From JANRKH01 sp033761815 (GTDB lineage Bacteria; Pseudomonadota; Alphaproteobacteria; Rickettsiales; Rickettsiaceae), in the NCBI GenBank assembly GCA_033761815.1, contig JANRMF010000007.1, positions 1 through 25,884 of the forward strand: a stretch of DNA of 25,884 nt. The letters run 5' to 3'. This document shows, piece by piece, positions 16,110 through 22,558 of the stretch. The notes beneath the pieces are model-generated. The model made no database searches. It was not told the origin of the DNA and was given only the letters and a program-made list of their open reading frames with translations. Each line of letters starts with the position of its first letter. The stretch's first letter is position 1. Both the position numbers and the translations under genes were made by a program.

Positions 16110-16165
16110 ATATAATCATATTGGCCGACATTATATCATCAACAATTCATACTGAAAATAAATTT

Positions 16166-17044
16166 ATGCCGCAATATTTACGTGAAATCTTCGAGAACAT
16201 GAAGGGGTTGCTGAAACCATTAAAAGATTCACTAATTAGCGAGGAATTTTATAGAAACCTATATTTGAGTTACCCGGGTTACGGCATCAGGTTTGTATTT
16301 TCACTTGGATATATAAGTAGCATTATTGTTACTATATTTTTACTCTACAAAACCCAATCAATTCAGGATTACTTTGAGACAAAAATAGTTACTAATCAAG
16401 AAACTTCAATTATCGATAACATATTATCAAACTGGCAAATATTTTACTATAATGGCACAAATATTGTCTCAGAAGAAGAGGAGCCCGTGATGATCCAAGG
16501 CTCAAAAAAGCAAATATTAGTGGCAATAGATCCACAAGATCAATTGATCGGCTCGGTGCGCAGAAATATACCAATCATATTCGGCAAAACTAAATTACTA
16601 GTGGGAATAAGCGACTCAGTAATGGGAGCACGCCATGTGCCTATTGAATATTCTGAAATTTTTGGCAAAACAAATACAAGCCTTCTGATAGACTCAGATT
16701 TGATATCCAAAATTGGTAGGGAATATTCCGAATCATTCAAAAAAATATTAGTTTATATATTTTTCCCGGTTCATGTTTTTGTAAATTTATTCACCCTTCT
16801 TCTGGAAAAGACTCTGATCATATTTATTGCATATTTTACTATAAATACTTTCTTGGAACCAAAGCCTACCGTTAAATCTGCCACAAGGCTTGTGATGTAT
16901 TCTTGCGGAGCATATGCTTTTCTTCTGCCGCTTTCCATAATATCTAACGTTTTTGTTGTGCTTGCAAAAATCTCACAAATCTGGACTGTGTGCTTGATGA
17001 TTTACTCACTATCCCAAATCAAAGTCAAGGATGTCAAAGAATAG
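16166..17044 (+). CDS. DUF1189-like integral membrane protein
   Basis: 292 residues. The open frame runs farther upstream to 15998, but that part overlaps tkt; the ATG at 16166 (MPQYLREIFENMKGLLKPL) begins the family-like sequence. Layout: a short amphipathic start containing SLISEEFYRNL, one membrane helix (~41-62), a soluble middle domain (~65-190), then three to four hydrophobic helices (~190-280). This pattern, with a FY segment before the first helix and an extracytoplasmic beta domain, fits DUF1189, whose role is unknown. It diverges from tkt with only 56 bp between the starts, so promoters must overlap. Confidence 0.7.
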   Translation: MPQYLREIFENMKGLLKPLKDSLISEEFYRNLYLSYPGYGIRFVFSLGYISSIIVTIFLLYKTQSIQDYFETKIVTNQETSIIDNILSNWQIFYYNGTNIVSEEEEPVMIQGSKKQILVAIDPQDQLIGSVRRNIPIIFGKTKLLVGISDSVMGARHVPIEYSEIFGKTNTSLLIDSDLISKIGREYSESFKKILVYIFFPVHVFVNLFTLLLEKTLIIFIAYFTINTFLEPKPTVKSATRLVMYSCGAYAFLLPLSIISNVFVVLAKISQIWTVCLMIYSLSQIKVKDVKE

Positions 17045-17107
17045 GCAATGGTTTTCAGTTTTCTAAATATTATTTTCCGATGAAAAAATGGTTTTGGAAA
17101 TTCTAAT

Positions 17108-17137
17108 TTGCTTTTTGCGCATTTTTTGCTTTATAAT
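17108..17137 (+). promoter_or_regulatory. Likely sigma-70 promoter of chpT
   Basis: TTGCTT (17108-17113) and a perfect TATAAT (17132-17137) are 18 bp apart. Transcription would begin near 17144, about 24 bases before the chpT ATG at 17168. It is the clearest promoter in the window. Confidence 0.6.
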
Positions 17138-17167
17138 GATTTTAAAATGTAAAAATGCTGGGATTTT

Positions 17168-17881
17168 ATGCAAACTCCACAAATTAATGCTACATCTAGC
17201 CAGGTAGATAACATCCTAGAACGAAAGCTTTCTCCAAAATCCGCCCCTTCAGAAATTGAGATAGCGAAATTCGTGACTACAAAAATTTGTCATGACATTG
17301 CAGGTGTTATTGGAGCCGTTAATAGCGGGGTGGAGTTTATTCATTCCAAAGATGAGCAGATGAGGTCTAAAGCCCTTGAATTATTAACCTCTAGCTCTTC
17401 GCAGGTGGTACATAGGTTGGTTTTTTTGCGAAATGCTTACGGTGTTTCTAAATATGAAGGGGAAGCGAATCTCGAAGAGCTTAAAAAAATTGCAACAGAA
17501 TATCTCCTTGAGACAAAATCAACCCTTGATTTTCATGAAAAATATTTCAGATTACCCAATGTATTTATTTCATCTGAAGTTGGAAGTCTGATTTTATCCA
17601 TAATTCACCATGCTCATTTGAATCTTATTCATGGAGGCGAGATTAGGCTTCGGATAATTCGCAAAAACAATCAAACTCATATATCAGTTACTGCCATTGG
17701 CCCCTCTCCTAAAATTGACCAAGAAAAATCGCGCATTTTAAATGGTGACCTTGTCAATTTTTCAATTAATACAAAAAATTGCATATCTTTTTTTGCAAAT
17801 ATGTTTGCAAAATCGATCAATGTCCAATTAACTACAAATATAGGAAGCAAAGATTCTGTTGAGTATGAGATTATTATATAA
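17168..17881 (+). CDS. chpT: Histidine phosphotransferase ChpT
   Basis: ChpT passes phosphate from the hybrid kinase CckA to CtrA and CpdR in alphaproteobacteria. 237 residues. The first part has the DHp-like helix with TTKICHDIAGVIGAVNSGVE, giving phospho-acceptor His42; the family pattern is LCHDL(x)SP(x)GAI(x)NG. The second half (~120-237) is a degenerate HATPase-like fold without the ATP-binding G-boxes, as expected for ChpT. The first ~30 residues are a low-complexity extension. It is a single gene between the DUF1189 protein and fumC, behind its own promoter. With divK and pleD 10 kb away, it shows that the CtrA-type relay is kept in this organism. Confidence 0.85.
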   Translation: MQTPQINATSSQVDNILERKLSPKSAPSEIEIAKFVTTKICHDIAGVIGAVNSGVEFIHSKDEQMRSKALELLTSSSSQVVHRLVFLRNAYGVSKYEGEANLEELKKIATEYLLETKSTLDFHEKYFRLPNVFISSEVGSLILSIIHHAHLNLIHGGEIRLRIIRKNNQTHISVTAIGPSPKIDQEKSRILNGDLVNFSINTKNCISFFANMFAKSINVQLTTNIGSKDSVEYEIII

Positions 17882-17937
17882 ATCTTGAACAGTGACTCAT
17901 ACCACTTCCCATTTTTAACATAATTTATTGGAGCAAT

Positions 17938-19329
17938 ATGACAAAGCGCATAGAAACAGACTCATTTGGTGAAATTGAAGTAGAGGATAAATATTACTTT
18001 GGAGCTCAGACTCAAAGGTCTTTGCAGAATTTTAAGATAGGGATAGAAAAAATGCCCGCAGAATTGATCAGGGCTTTTGCTATACTCAAAAAATGCGCTG
18101 CAAAAGTTAATCAATCCCTCGGGATTTTGGACGAAAAAATTGCAGAAAATATAATACTTGCTGCAGATAGAATTATTTCAGGTGATTTTAAGGATAATTT
18201 TCCTCTATCAGTATGGCAAACAGGCTCTGGCACTCAAACTAACATGAATGTTAATGAGGTAATCTCTAGTATAGCATGTGAGGCTATGGGAGGTAAAAAA
18301 GGCTCAAAAAAACCTGTACACCCGAATGATCATGTGAATATGGGTCAGTCATCAAATGATTCATTTCCAACTGCAATGCATATAGCAACTTATGTTGCGG
18401 CCAAATCTAAACTCATTCCGGCTTTGCAAAATTTAGCATCCCACCTTAAGTCAAAAAGCGAGGAGTGGAAGGATATTATCAAAATAGGTCGTACTCATTT
18501 GCAAGACGCTACCCCTCTAACATTAGGGCAGGAATTTTCAGCCTATGTCACTCAGATTGAATATGGAATTTTGAGAGTTGAGTCTGCTCTTGAGAGAGTT
18601 GCTCTTCTTGCTCAAGGTGGAACTGCTGTTGGCACGGGGATTAATACTAGAAAAAATTTTGGCGCATTATTTGCAGAAGCAGTTTCAAAGGAAACTGGCT
18701 TTCCCTTCAAAACTGCTCCTAATAAGTTTGAAGCACTAGCTGCGAATGATGCAATGGTAGAATTTTCCGGCGCGCTTAATGTACTTGCTGCAAGTCTGAT
18801 GAAAATCGCAAATGATGTGCGCCTTCTTGGCTCCGGGCCAAGATGCGGGATAGGAGAACTCATATTGCCTGAAAATGAACCAGGATCGTCTATTATGCCA
18901 GGAAAAGTAAACCCCACTCAATGTGAGGCGATGACCATGGTTTGCTCAAGGGTAATAGGGAATCATACTACTATCACCATAGCAGGCTCTAATGGTCATT
19001 TTGAGCTTAATGTTTTTAAGCCTGTAATCATATATAGTTTGCTACAATCCCTTGAGTTAATTGCAGATAGTTGTAACAGCTTTACTGATAATTGCGTAAA
19101 AGGTATGGGGGTAAACTTAGATAGAATTACCAAAAATAAGGATGAATCCTTAATGTTAGTCACAAGCTTAAACCCTCATATAGGCTATGATAAAGCAGCT
19201 ACAATTGCAAAAAAGGCGCATAAGGAAAATAAATCTCTCAAACAAGCCGCAATTGAGTTAAATATCCTGACATCTGAGCAATTTGATCAAATAGTAAAAC
19301 CAGAAGACATGATTTATCCAAAGGAGTAG
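17938..19329 (+). CDS. fumC: Fumarate hydratase, class II
   Basis: Oxygen-stable fumarase of the TCA cycle: fumarate plus water to L-malate; active as a tetramer. 463 residues, full length. Seen: SGTQTNMNVNEV (substrate site), HPNDHVNMGQSSNDSFPTA, GRTHLQDATPLTLGQE with the catalytic His, and the superfamily signature GSSIMPGKVNP (316-326) containing the mobile-loop catalytic Ser. Binding site GGAG sits 5 bases before the ATG. The thiolase gene follows after 3 bp, so the two share a transcript. Confidence 0.98.
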   Translation: MTKRIETDSFGEIEVEDKYYFGAQTQRSLQNFKIGIEKMPAELIRAFAILKKCAAKVNQSLGILDEKIAENIILAADRIISGDFKDNFPLSVWQTGSGTQTNMNVNEVISSIACEAMGGKKGSKKPVHPNDHVNMGQSSNDSFPTAMHIATYVAAKSKLIPALQNLASHLKSKSEEWKDIIKIGRTHLQDATPLTLGQEFSAYVTQIEYGILRVESALERVALLAQGGTAVGTGINTRKNFGALFAEAVSKETGFPFKTAPNKFEALAANDAMVEFSGALNVLAASLMKIANDVRLLGSGPRCGIGELILPENEPGSSIMPGKVNPTQCEAMTMVCSRVIGNHTTITIAGSNGHFELNVFKPVIIYSLLQSLELIADSCNSFTDNCVKGMGVNLDRITKNKDESLMLVTSLNPHIGYDKAATIAKKAHKENKSLKQAAIELNILTSEQFDQIVKPEDMIYPKE

Positions 19330-19332
19330 AGT

Positions 19333-20508
19333 ATGAGAGAAGTTTTTGTTGTAGACGCTAAAAGAACTGCAGTTGGTAGTTTTCTTGGTTCGCTTGCGGG
19401 GTTTAAAGCCCATGAATTGGGCGCAATTGTCATTGAGCATTTGGTAAAGACCCATAATTTACCTTCTAATGCAATAGATGAGGTTATAATTGGTCAAGTT
19501 TTAACTGGGGGCCAGGGGCAAAATCCAGCAAGACATGCATCTGTTAAGGGGGGTATAGATATTTCCACCCCTGCCTTTACCATCAATAAAGTATGTGGAT
19601 CTGGCCTTAAATCAATCGGCCTTGGATTTAATTCTATTGCTCTTGGGGAAGCTGATTTAATAATAGCGGGAGGGCAGGAATCCATGTCTACCGCACCTCA
19701 TGGGGCATTGGTTCGTCAGCCTCAAAAAATGGGGGATGTATCCCTTGTTGACTTTATGATAAAAGATGGCCTTTGGGACGTATTTAACAATTATCACATG
19801 GGCACAACAGCTGAAAATGTTGCAAAGAAATATGGTATTACAAGAGAGCAGCAAGATGAATTTGCCCTGAATTCTCAGACAAAGGCCTCAAAGGCTATAA
19901 AAGAGGGCCACTTTCAGAGTCAGATCGTCCCTGTTGATGTGAAGGTCAAAAAAGACATTGTGAAATTTGAGGTGGATGAATTTGTAAGGAGCGATACTTC
20001 ACTAGAGACTTTAGCAAAGCTAAGGCCTGCTTTTGACCCATCAGGAACAGTAACAGCCGGTAATGCTTCTGGAATTAACGATGGAGCTGCAATGTTTTTG
20101 TTAGCTTCAAAAGATGCTATAGAAAAATACAAACTAAAACCTATCGCAAAAATTATCGGATATGCAAGTAGTGGTGTAGATCCTGCCATAATGGGAATAG
20201 GACCATCAGAGGCTGTAAAAAAGCTACTTACAAAACTTAATTACACAAAAAAGGATATTGATTTTTTTGAGCTTAATGAAGCTTTTGCATCTCAGGCTAT
20301 TGCTGTAAATAAATTACTTGAATTAGACGGTAATGTTGTTAACCTAACAGGAGGGGCCATAGCAATAGGGCACCCAATAGGAGCAAGCGGAGCAAGGATA
20401 GCGACCACCTTAATTCACAACCTAATCAGGCTCAAGGCAAAAAGAGCAATAGCTGCTTTATGTATCGGCGGGGGAATGGGTATTGCAATGTGCTTCGAAA
20501 CATTGTAA
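19333..20508 (+). CDS. Acetyl-CoA acetyltransferase (thiolase)
   Basis: Joins two acetyl-CoA to acetoacetyl-CoA, or the reverse; 391 residues, the standard length for PhaA/AtoB enzymes. Catalytic Cys88 in NKVCGSGLKS, NEAFASQ, His347 in GHPIGASGAR and Cys377 in ALCIGGGMG are present. Its ribosome binding site AAGGAG lies in the last codons of fumC. No phaB or phaC follows, so a link to polyhydroxybutyrate is not supported here; supply of acetoacetyl-CoA or breakdown of host-derived compounds are alternatives. The gene symbol is left empty because phaA, atoB and thlA cannot be told apart from sequence alone. Confidence 0.95.
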   Translation: MREVFVVDAKRTAVGSFLGSLAGFKAHELGAIVIEHLVKTHNLPSNAIDEVIIGQVLTGGQGQNPARHASVKGGIDISTPAFTINKVCGSGLKSIGLGFNSIALGEADLIIAGGQESMSTAPHGALVRQPQKMGDVSLVDFMIKDGLWDVFNNYHMGTTAENVAKKYGITREQQDEFALNSQTKASKAIKEGHFQSQIVPVDVKVKKDIVKFEVDEFVRSDTSLETLAKLRPAFDPSGTVTAGNASGINDGAAMFLLASKDAIEKYKLKPIAKIIGYASSGVDPAIMGIGPSEAVKKLLTKLNYTKKDIDFFELNEAFASQAIAVNKLLELDGNVVNLTGGAIAIGHPIGASGARIATTLIHNLIRLKAKRAIAALCIGGGMGIAMCFETL

Positions 20509-20566
20509 GAAAGAGTAAGTTTGATATGTTGAGCTAAATTTGTAATTATGTAAAAAAATCGCATAA

Positions 20567-21862
20567 ATGAAGGAACAAAAAGAAGCAAAGGCTGCTAAGG
20601 TGGGAACACGACCTAGCTTGTCCAAAAAGACCATCGCAAAACAGGCAATAGGTACGTCTGTTTTTCTGGATGGTCAGAGAGGTTTTGTGAATAATATTGC
20701 TCATGAAATTAGATCCCCACTTCAAGGAATTGCCTTTCTTCTCTCGACTCTTAAAGACAAGTGGAGGGATCTTAGCGATATAGAAATTCACCATCATTTA
20801 GCAGCTCTCGAAGAGAGTAGCTCAAGCCTCCTCCTACTTGCATCTAATTTGTTAGATTACTCAAAGTTTGAGGCAGGAAAATTTTTACAAGATCTACGGC
20901 AGAATAATCTTTTAGATGCGGTAGATGAGGCAATATTACAGCTAAAACTTTTATACCATAATAGCGGATCCGGGATTAATTTTAAATTCGAAGGTAATAG
21001 GGAAAATTACATTTTAAATTTTGACAAAGAGCTTATTCAGAAAGTAGTAAGAAATATTCTAACTAATGCACTTAAATACTCGAAAGAAAAAGATCTTGAA
21101 ATATCGGCTTATTTTGTGAGCGAAGATGGACTCGAAGCTCCACTCAAAAATGCAAAATTCATACAGATTCAGTTTAAAGATTTTGGCTTAGGGATTCCAA
21201 ACAAAGAAGTTGAGGCAATTTTCTTGCCATATAACCAAAGCTCGATAACAGCGAGAAAATTTGATGGAACTGGACTTGGGCTCTCTGTGTGCAAGCAGAT
21301 TATAGAGCGACATCAAGGAAGAATTTGGGCCGAAAATAACAAATCAGATGACGGTGCCACATTTTTCTTCACCCTTCCATTAGAATTTACAAAAGATCAA
21401 ATTACCCAAGATTCCGCAAATCATAATATTCCCACCTCCTTTCATGATGATCCTGACCATTTTCAGTTAGATAACGGAGAGAACTCGGCTTTCCCAAAAT
21501 ATTCAGTTTTGTTTGTAGATGATGAAAAATTATCAATTTTATCAGGGAAGATGATATTAGAATCATACGGGATGGAAGTAGAGGTGGTAAATAACGGTGA
21601 GGAAGCATTTCATATAGCAAGCAAGAGGAAATTTGATTTAATCCTTCTTGATCAAATGCTGCCTGATTATTACGGCGCAGACCTTGTAAAAAAAATTAGA
21701 AAAACCGGTCTCAATATTTTGACACCAATCATCATGCAAAGCGGCGCAAGCGATGCAAAAGAAATTAGAGAAGCGATTGATAACGGCGCATCTAGCTATT
21801 TGATTAAGCCTTATAATAAAGCAAGGCTATTTGAAGAAATAAAGAAATATGTAGAAATATGA
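20567..21862 (+). CDS. Soluble hybrid histidine kinase with C-terminal receiver
   Basis: 431 residues, no membrane segment and no sensor domain apart from a basic ~40-residue start. HisKA carries phospho-His46 in NNIAHEIRSPLQG; the HATPase part has the N-box (RNILTNALKYS), KDFGLGIP and GTGLGLSV; a receiver (~305-430) has the acidic pair DDE, acceptor Asp362 (ILLDQMLP) and the late Lys in LIKPYNK. The kinase core and receiver resemble those of the CDPS-kinase at 7362 (IWA-NN, GATFF, QSS), so the two are paralogues. Its stop overlaps the ATG of a 54-codon gene (ATGA). With no sensor of its own it presumably relies on a partner. Confidence 0.93.
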   Translation: MKEQKEAKAAKVGTRPSLSKKTIAKQAIGTSVFLDGQRGFVNNIAHEIRSPLQGIAFLLSTLKDKWRDLSDIEIHHHLAALEESSSSLLLLASNLLDYSKFEAGKFLQDLRQNNLLDAVDEAILQLKLLYHNSGSGINFKFEGNRENYILNFDKELIQKVVRNILTNALKYSKEKDLEISAYFVSEDGLEAPLKNAKFIQIQFKDFGLGIPNKEVEAIFLPYNQSSITARKFDGTGLGLSVCKQIIERHQGRIWAENNKSDDGATFFFTLPLEFTKDQITQDSANHNIPTSFHDDPDHFQLDNGENSAFPKYSVLFVDDEKLSILSGKMILESYGMEVEVVNNGEEAFHIASKRKFDLILLDQMLPDYYGADLVKKIRKTGLNILTPIIMQSGASDAKEIREAIDNGASSYLIKPYNKARLFEEIKKYVEI

Positions 21863-22023
21863 ATGAAAAAACACTTACACCTCAGGAAATACTTAGAAAG
21901 CTCAGAAAAATTAACGAGAATAACCCAGAAGAAACTGAGAATTTAGCCGAAGAACTTCTAAAAAAAATGGGCTATGATGAAAATACATCAAAAGAAGCGG
22001 CTGAAAGATTTGTAAAAAAATAA
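21859..22023 (+). CDS. Small acidic protein coupled to the hybrid kinase
   Basis: A 54-residue frame whose ATG overlaps the kinase stop (ATGA), the usual sign of coupled translation. The product, starting MNEKTLTPQEILRKLRKIN and ending ERFVKK, is highly charged (many Glu, Lys) and looks like two or three short helices, with a mid-section ENLAEELLKKMGYDENTSKE. No signal peptide, membrane helix or known motif. I do not recognise the family. Its place suggests a partner or regulator of the kinase, which lacks a sensor domain; that is inference. Confidence 0.7.
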   Translation: MNEKTLTPQEILRKLRKINENNPEETENLAEELLKKMGYDENTSKEAAERFVKK

Positions 22024-22073
22024 TCTATTATTTTGATAATAGAATTCTTGCAAATTTAAAGATAAAATTTCTC

Positions 22074-22102
22074 TTGCTTTTTTCCTCTTTTATTCCTATT
22101 TT
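22074..22102 (+). promoter_or_regulatory. Likely promoter of tRNA-Gly
   Basis: TTGCTT (22074-22079) and TATTTT (22097-22102) with a 17-bp spacer, ending 20 bases before the tRNA. Confidence 0.45.
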
Positions 22103-22122
22103 GTATTTTCAAGGCAATTTAA

Positions 22123-22197
22123 GCGGGTGTAGCTCAGGGGTAGAGCGCTACCTTGCCAAGGTCGAAGTCGAGGGTTCGAATCCCTTCACCCGCTCCA
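22123..22197 (+). tRNA. tRNA-Gly (anticodon GCC)
   Basis: A full cloverleaf: acceptor GCGGGTG pairs with CACCCGC, D-arm with AGCTCAGGGGTAGAGC, anticodon stem CCTT-GCC-AAGG with anticodon GCC at 22155-22157, and T-arm GAGGGTTCGAATCCCTTC. The terminal CCA is encoded (22195-22197). It reads GGC and GGU codons. Confidence 0.98.
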
Positions 22198-22198
22198 T

Positions 22199-22402
22199 TC
22201 ATTTTTCCCTTACTAACTCCTTAATTTTTATAATGTCCATTACTGTAATAGTAATATGATAAATCAAGTAGCACAATGATAACGAAAAGTAAAGTAGCCC
22301 AAAAACCGCCCACACTCCCTCAGCCGGTATGCGCGTTACACACGTAATGAATATGCTCAAAAATATGATAGGAATTGGGCATAACAACCAAACCAGAGCC
22401 AC
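22199..22402 (-). CDS. Possible small two-helix membrane protein
   Basis: A 67-codon frame starting GTG (22402) with two hydrophobic segments (residues 2-24 and 30-52) and a charged end, KIKELVREK. It lies between tRNA-Gly and the palindromic repeat on the reverse strand. No Shine-Dalgarno sequence is clear, and its first codons overlap a stem-loop (22386-22420). I do not recognise it. AT-rich non-coding DNA often yields hydrophobic frames by chance, so this is only a candidate. Confidence 0.25.
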   Translation of the reverse strand: MALVWLLCPIPIIFLSIFITCVTRIPAEGVWAVFGLLYFSLSLCYLIYHITITVMDIIKIKELVREK

Positions 22403-22420
22403 CCATGCTCTGGTTCGGTT
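22386..22420. repeat. Strong stem-loop next to the palindromic repeat
   Basis: AACCAGAGC (22391-22399) pairs with GCTCTGGTT (22407-22415) across a 7-base loop, and after one mismatch AACC (22386-22389) pairs with GGTT (22417-22420). It directly touches the repeat copy that begins at 22421. It could end transcription of the LuxR-type gene coming from the right, but no T-run is present on that strand. Confidence 0.6.
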
Positions 22421-22526
22421 TATAGTCTTTTAGGTTGGATTAGATACTGGGCGCGAGGAGAGAAGTCTATGAGTATTATGTGAGCGACGAGTCAACAACG
22501 TATCTAATTCAACCTAAAAGACTATA
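22421..22526 (+). mobile_element. 106-bp MITE-like palindromic repeat, copy B
   Basis: Terminal inverted repeats of 26 bp match at 25 of 26 positions, starting TATAGTCTTTTAGGTT. The 54-bp centre contains GCGCGAGGAGAGAAGTCTAT. Identical at 91 of 106 positions to copy A at 6948-7053, same orientation. Its better arms suggest it is the younger or better-kept copy. No coding capacity; it ends 32 bp from the stop of the LuxR-type gene. Confidence 0.85.
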
Positions 22527-22558
22527 AATTACCTATTAGATGGAAATAGACACAGAAC

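Noticed and set aside
15998..16165. Upstream extension of the DUF1189 reading frame
   Set aside because: It lies antisense within tkt and reads as low-quality sequence; the family-like part begins at the ATG at 16166.
5079..17881. CtrA boxes (TTAA-N7-TTAA) upstream of divK, chpT and the kinases
   Set aside because: I looked at the upstream regions and found no full match.
18612..18921. Reverse frames inside fumC
   Set aside because: Opposite the fumarase signature region; no binding site and no family resemblance.
20567..21862. Naming the soluble hybrid kinase CckA
   Set aside because: CckA has membrane helices and PAS domains, both missing here; the hybrid layout alone is not enough.
22074..22259. 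61-codon forward frame across tRNA-Gly
   Set aside because: It reads straight through the tRNA gene.
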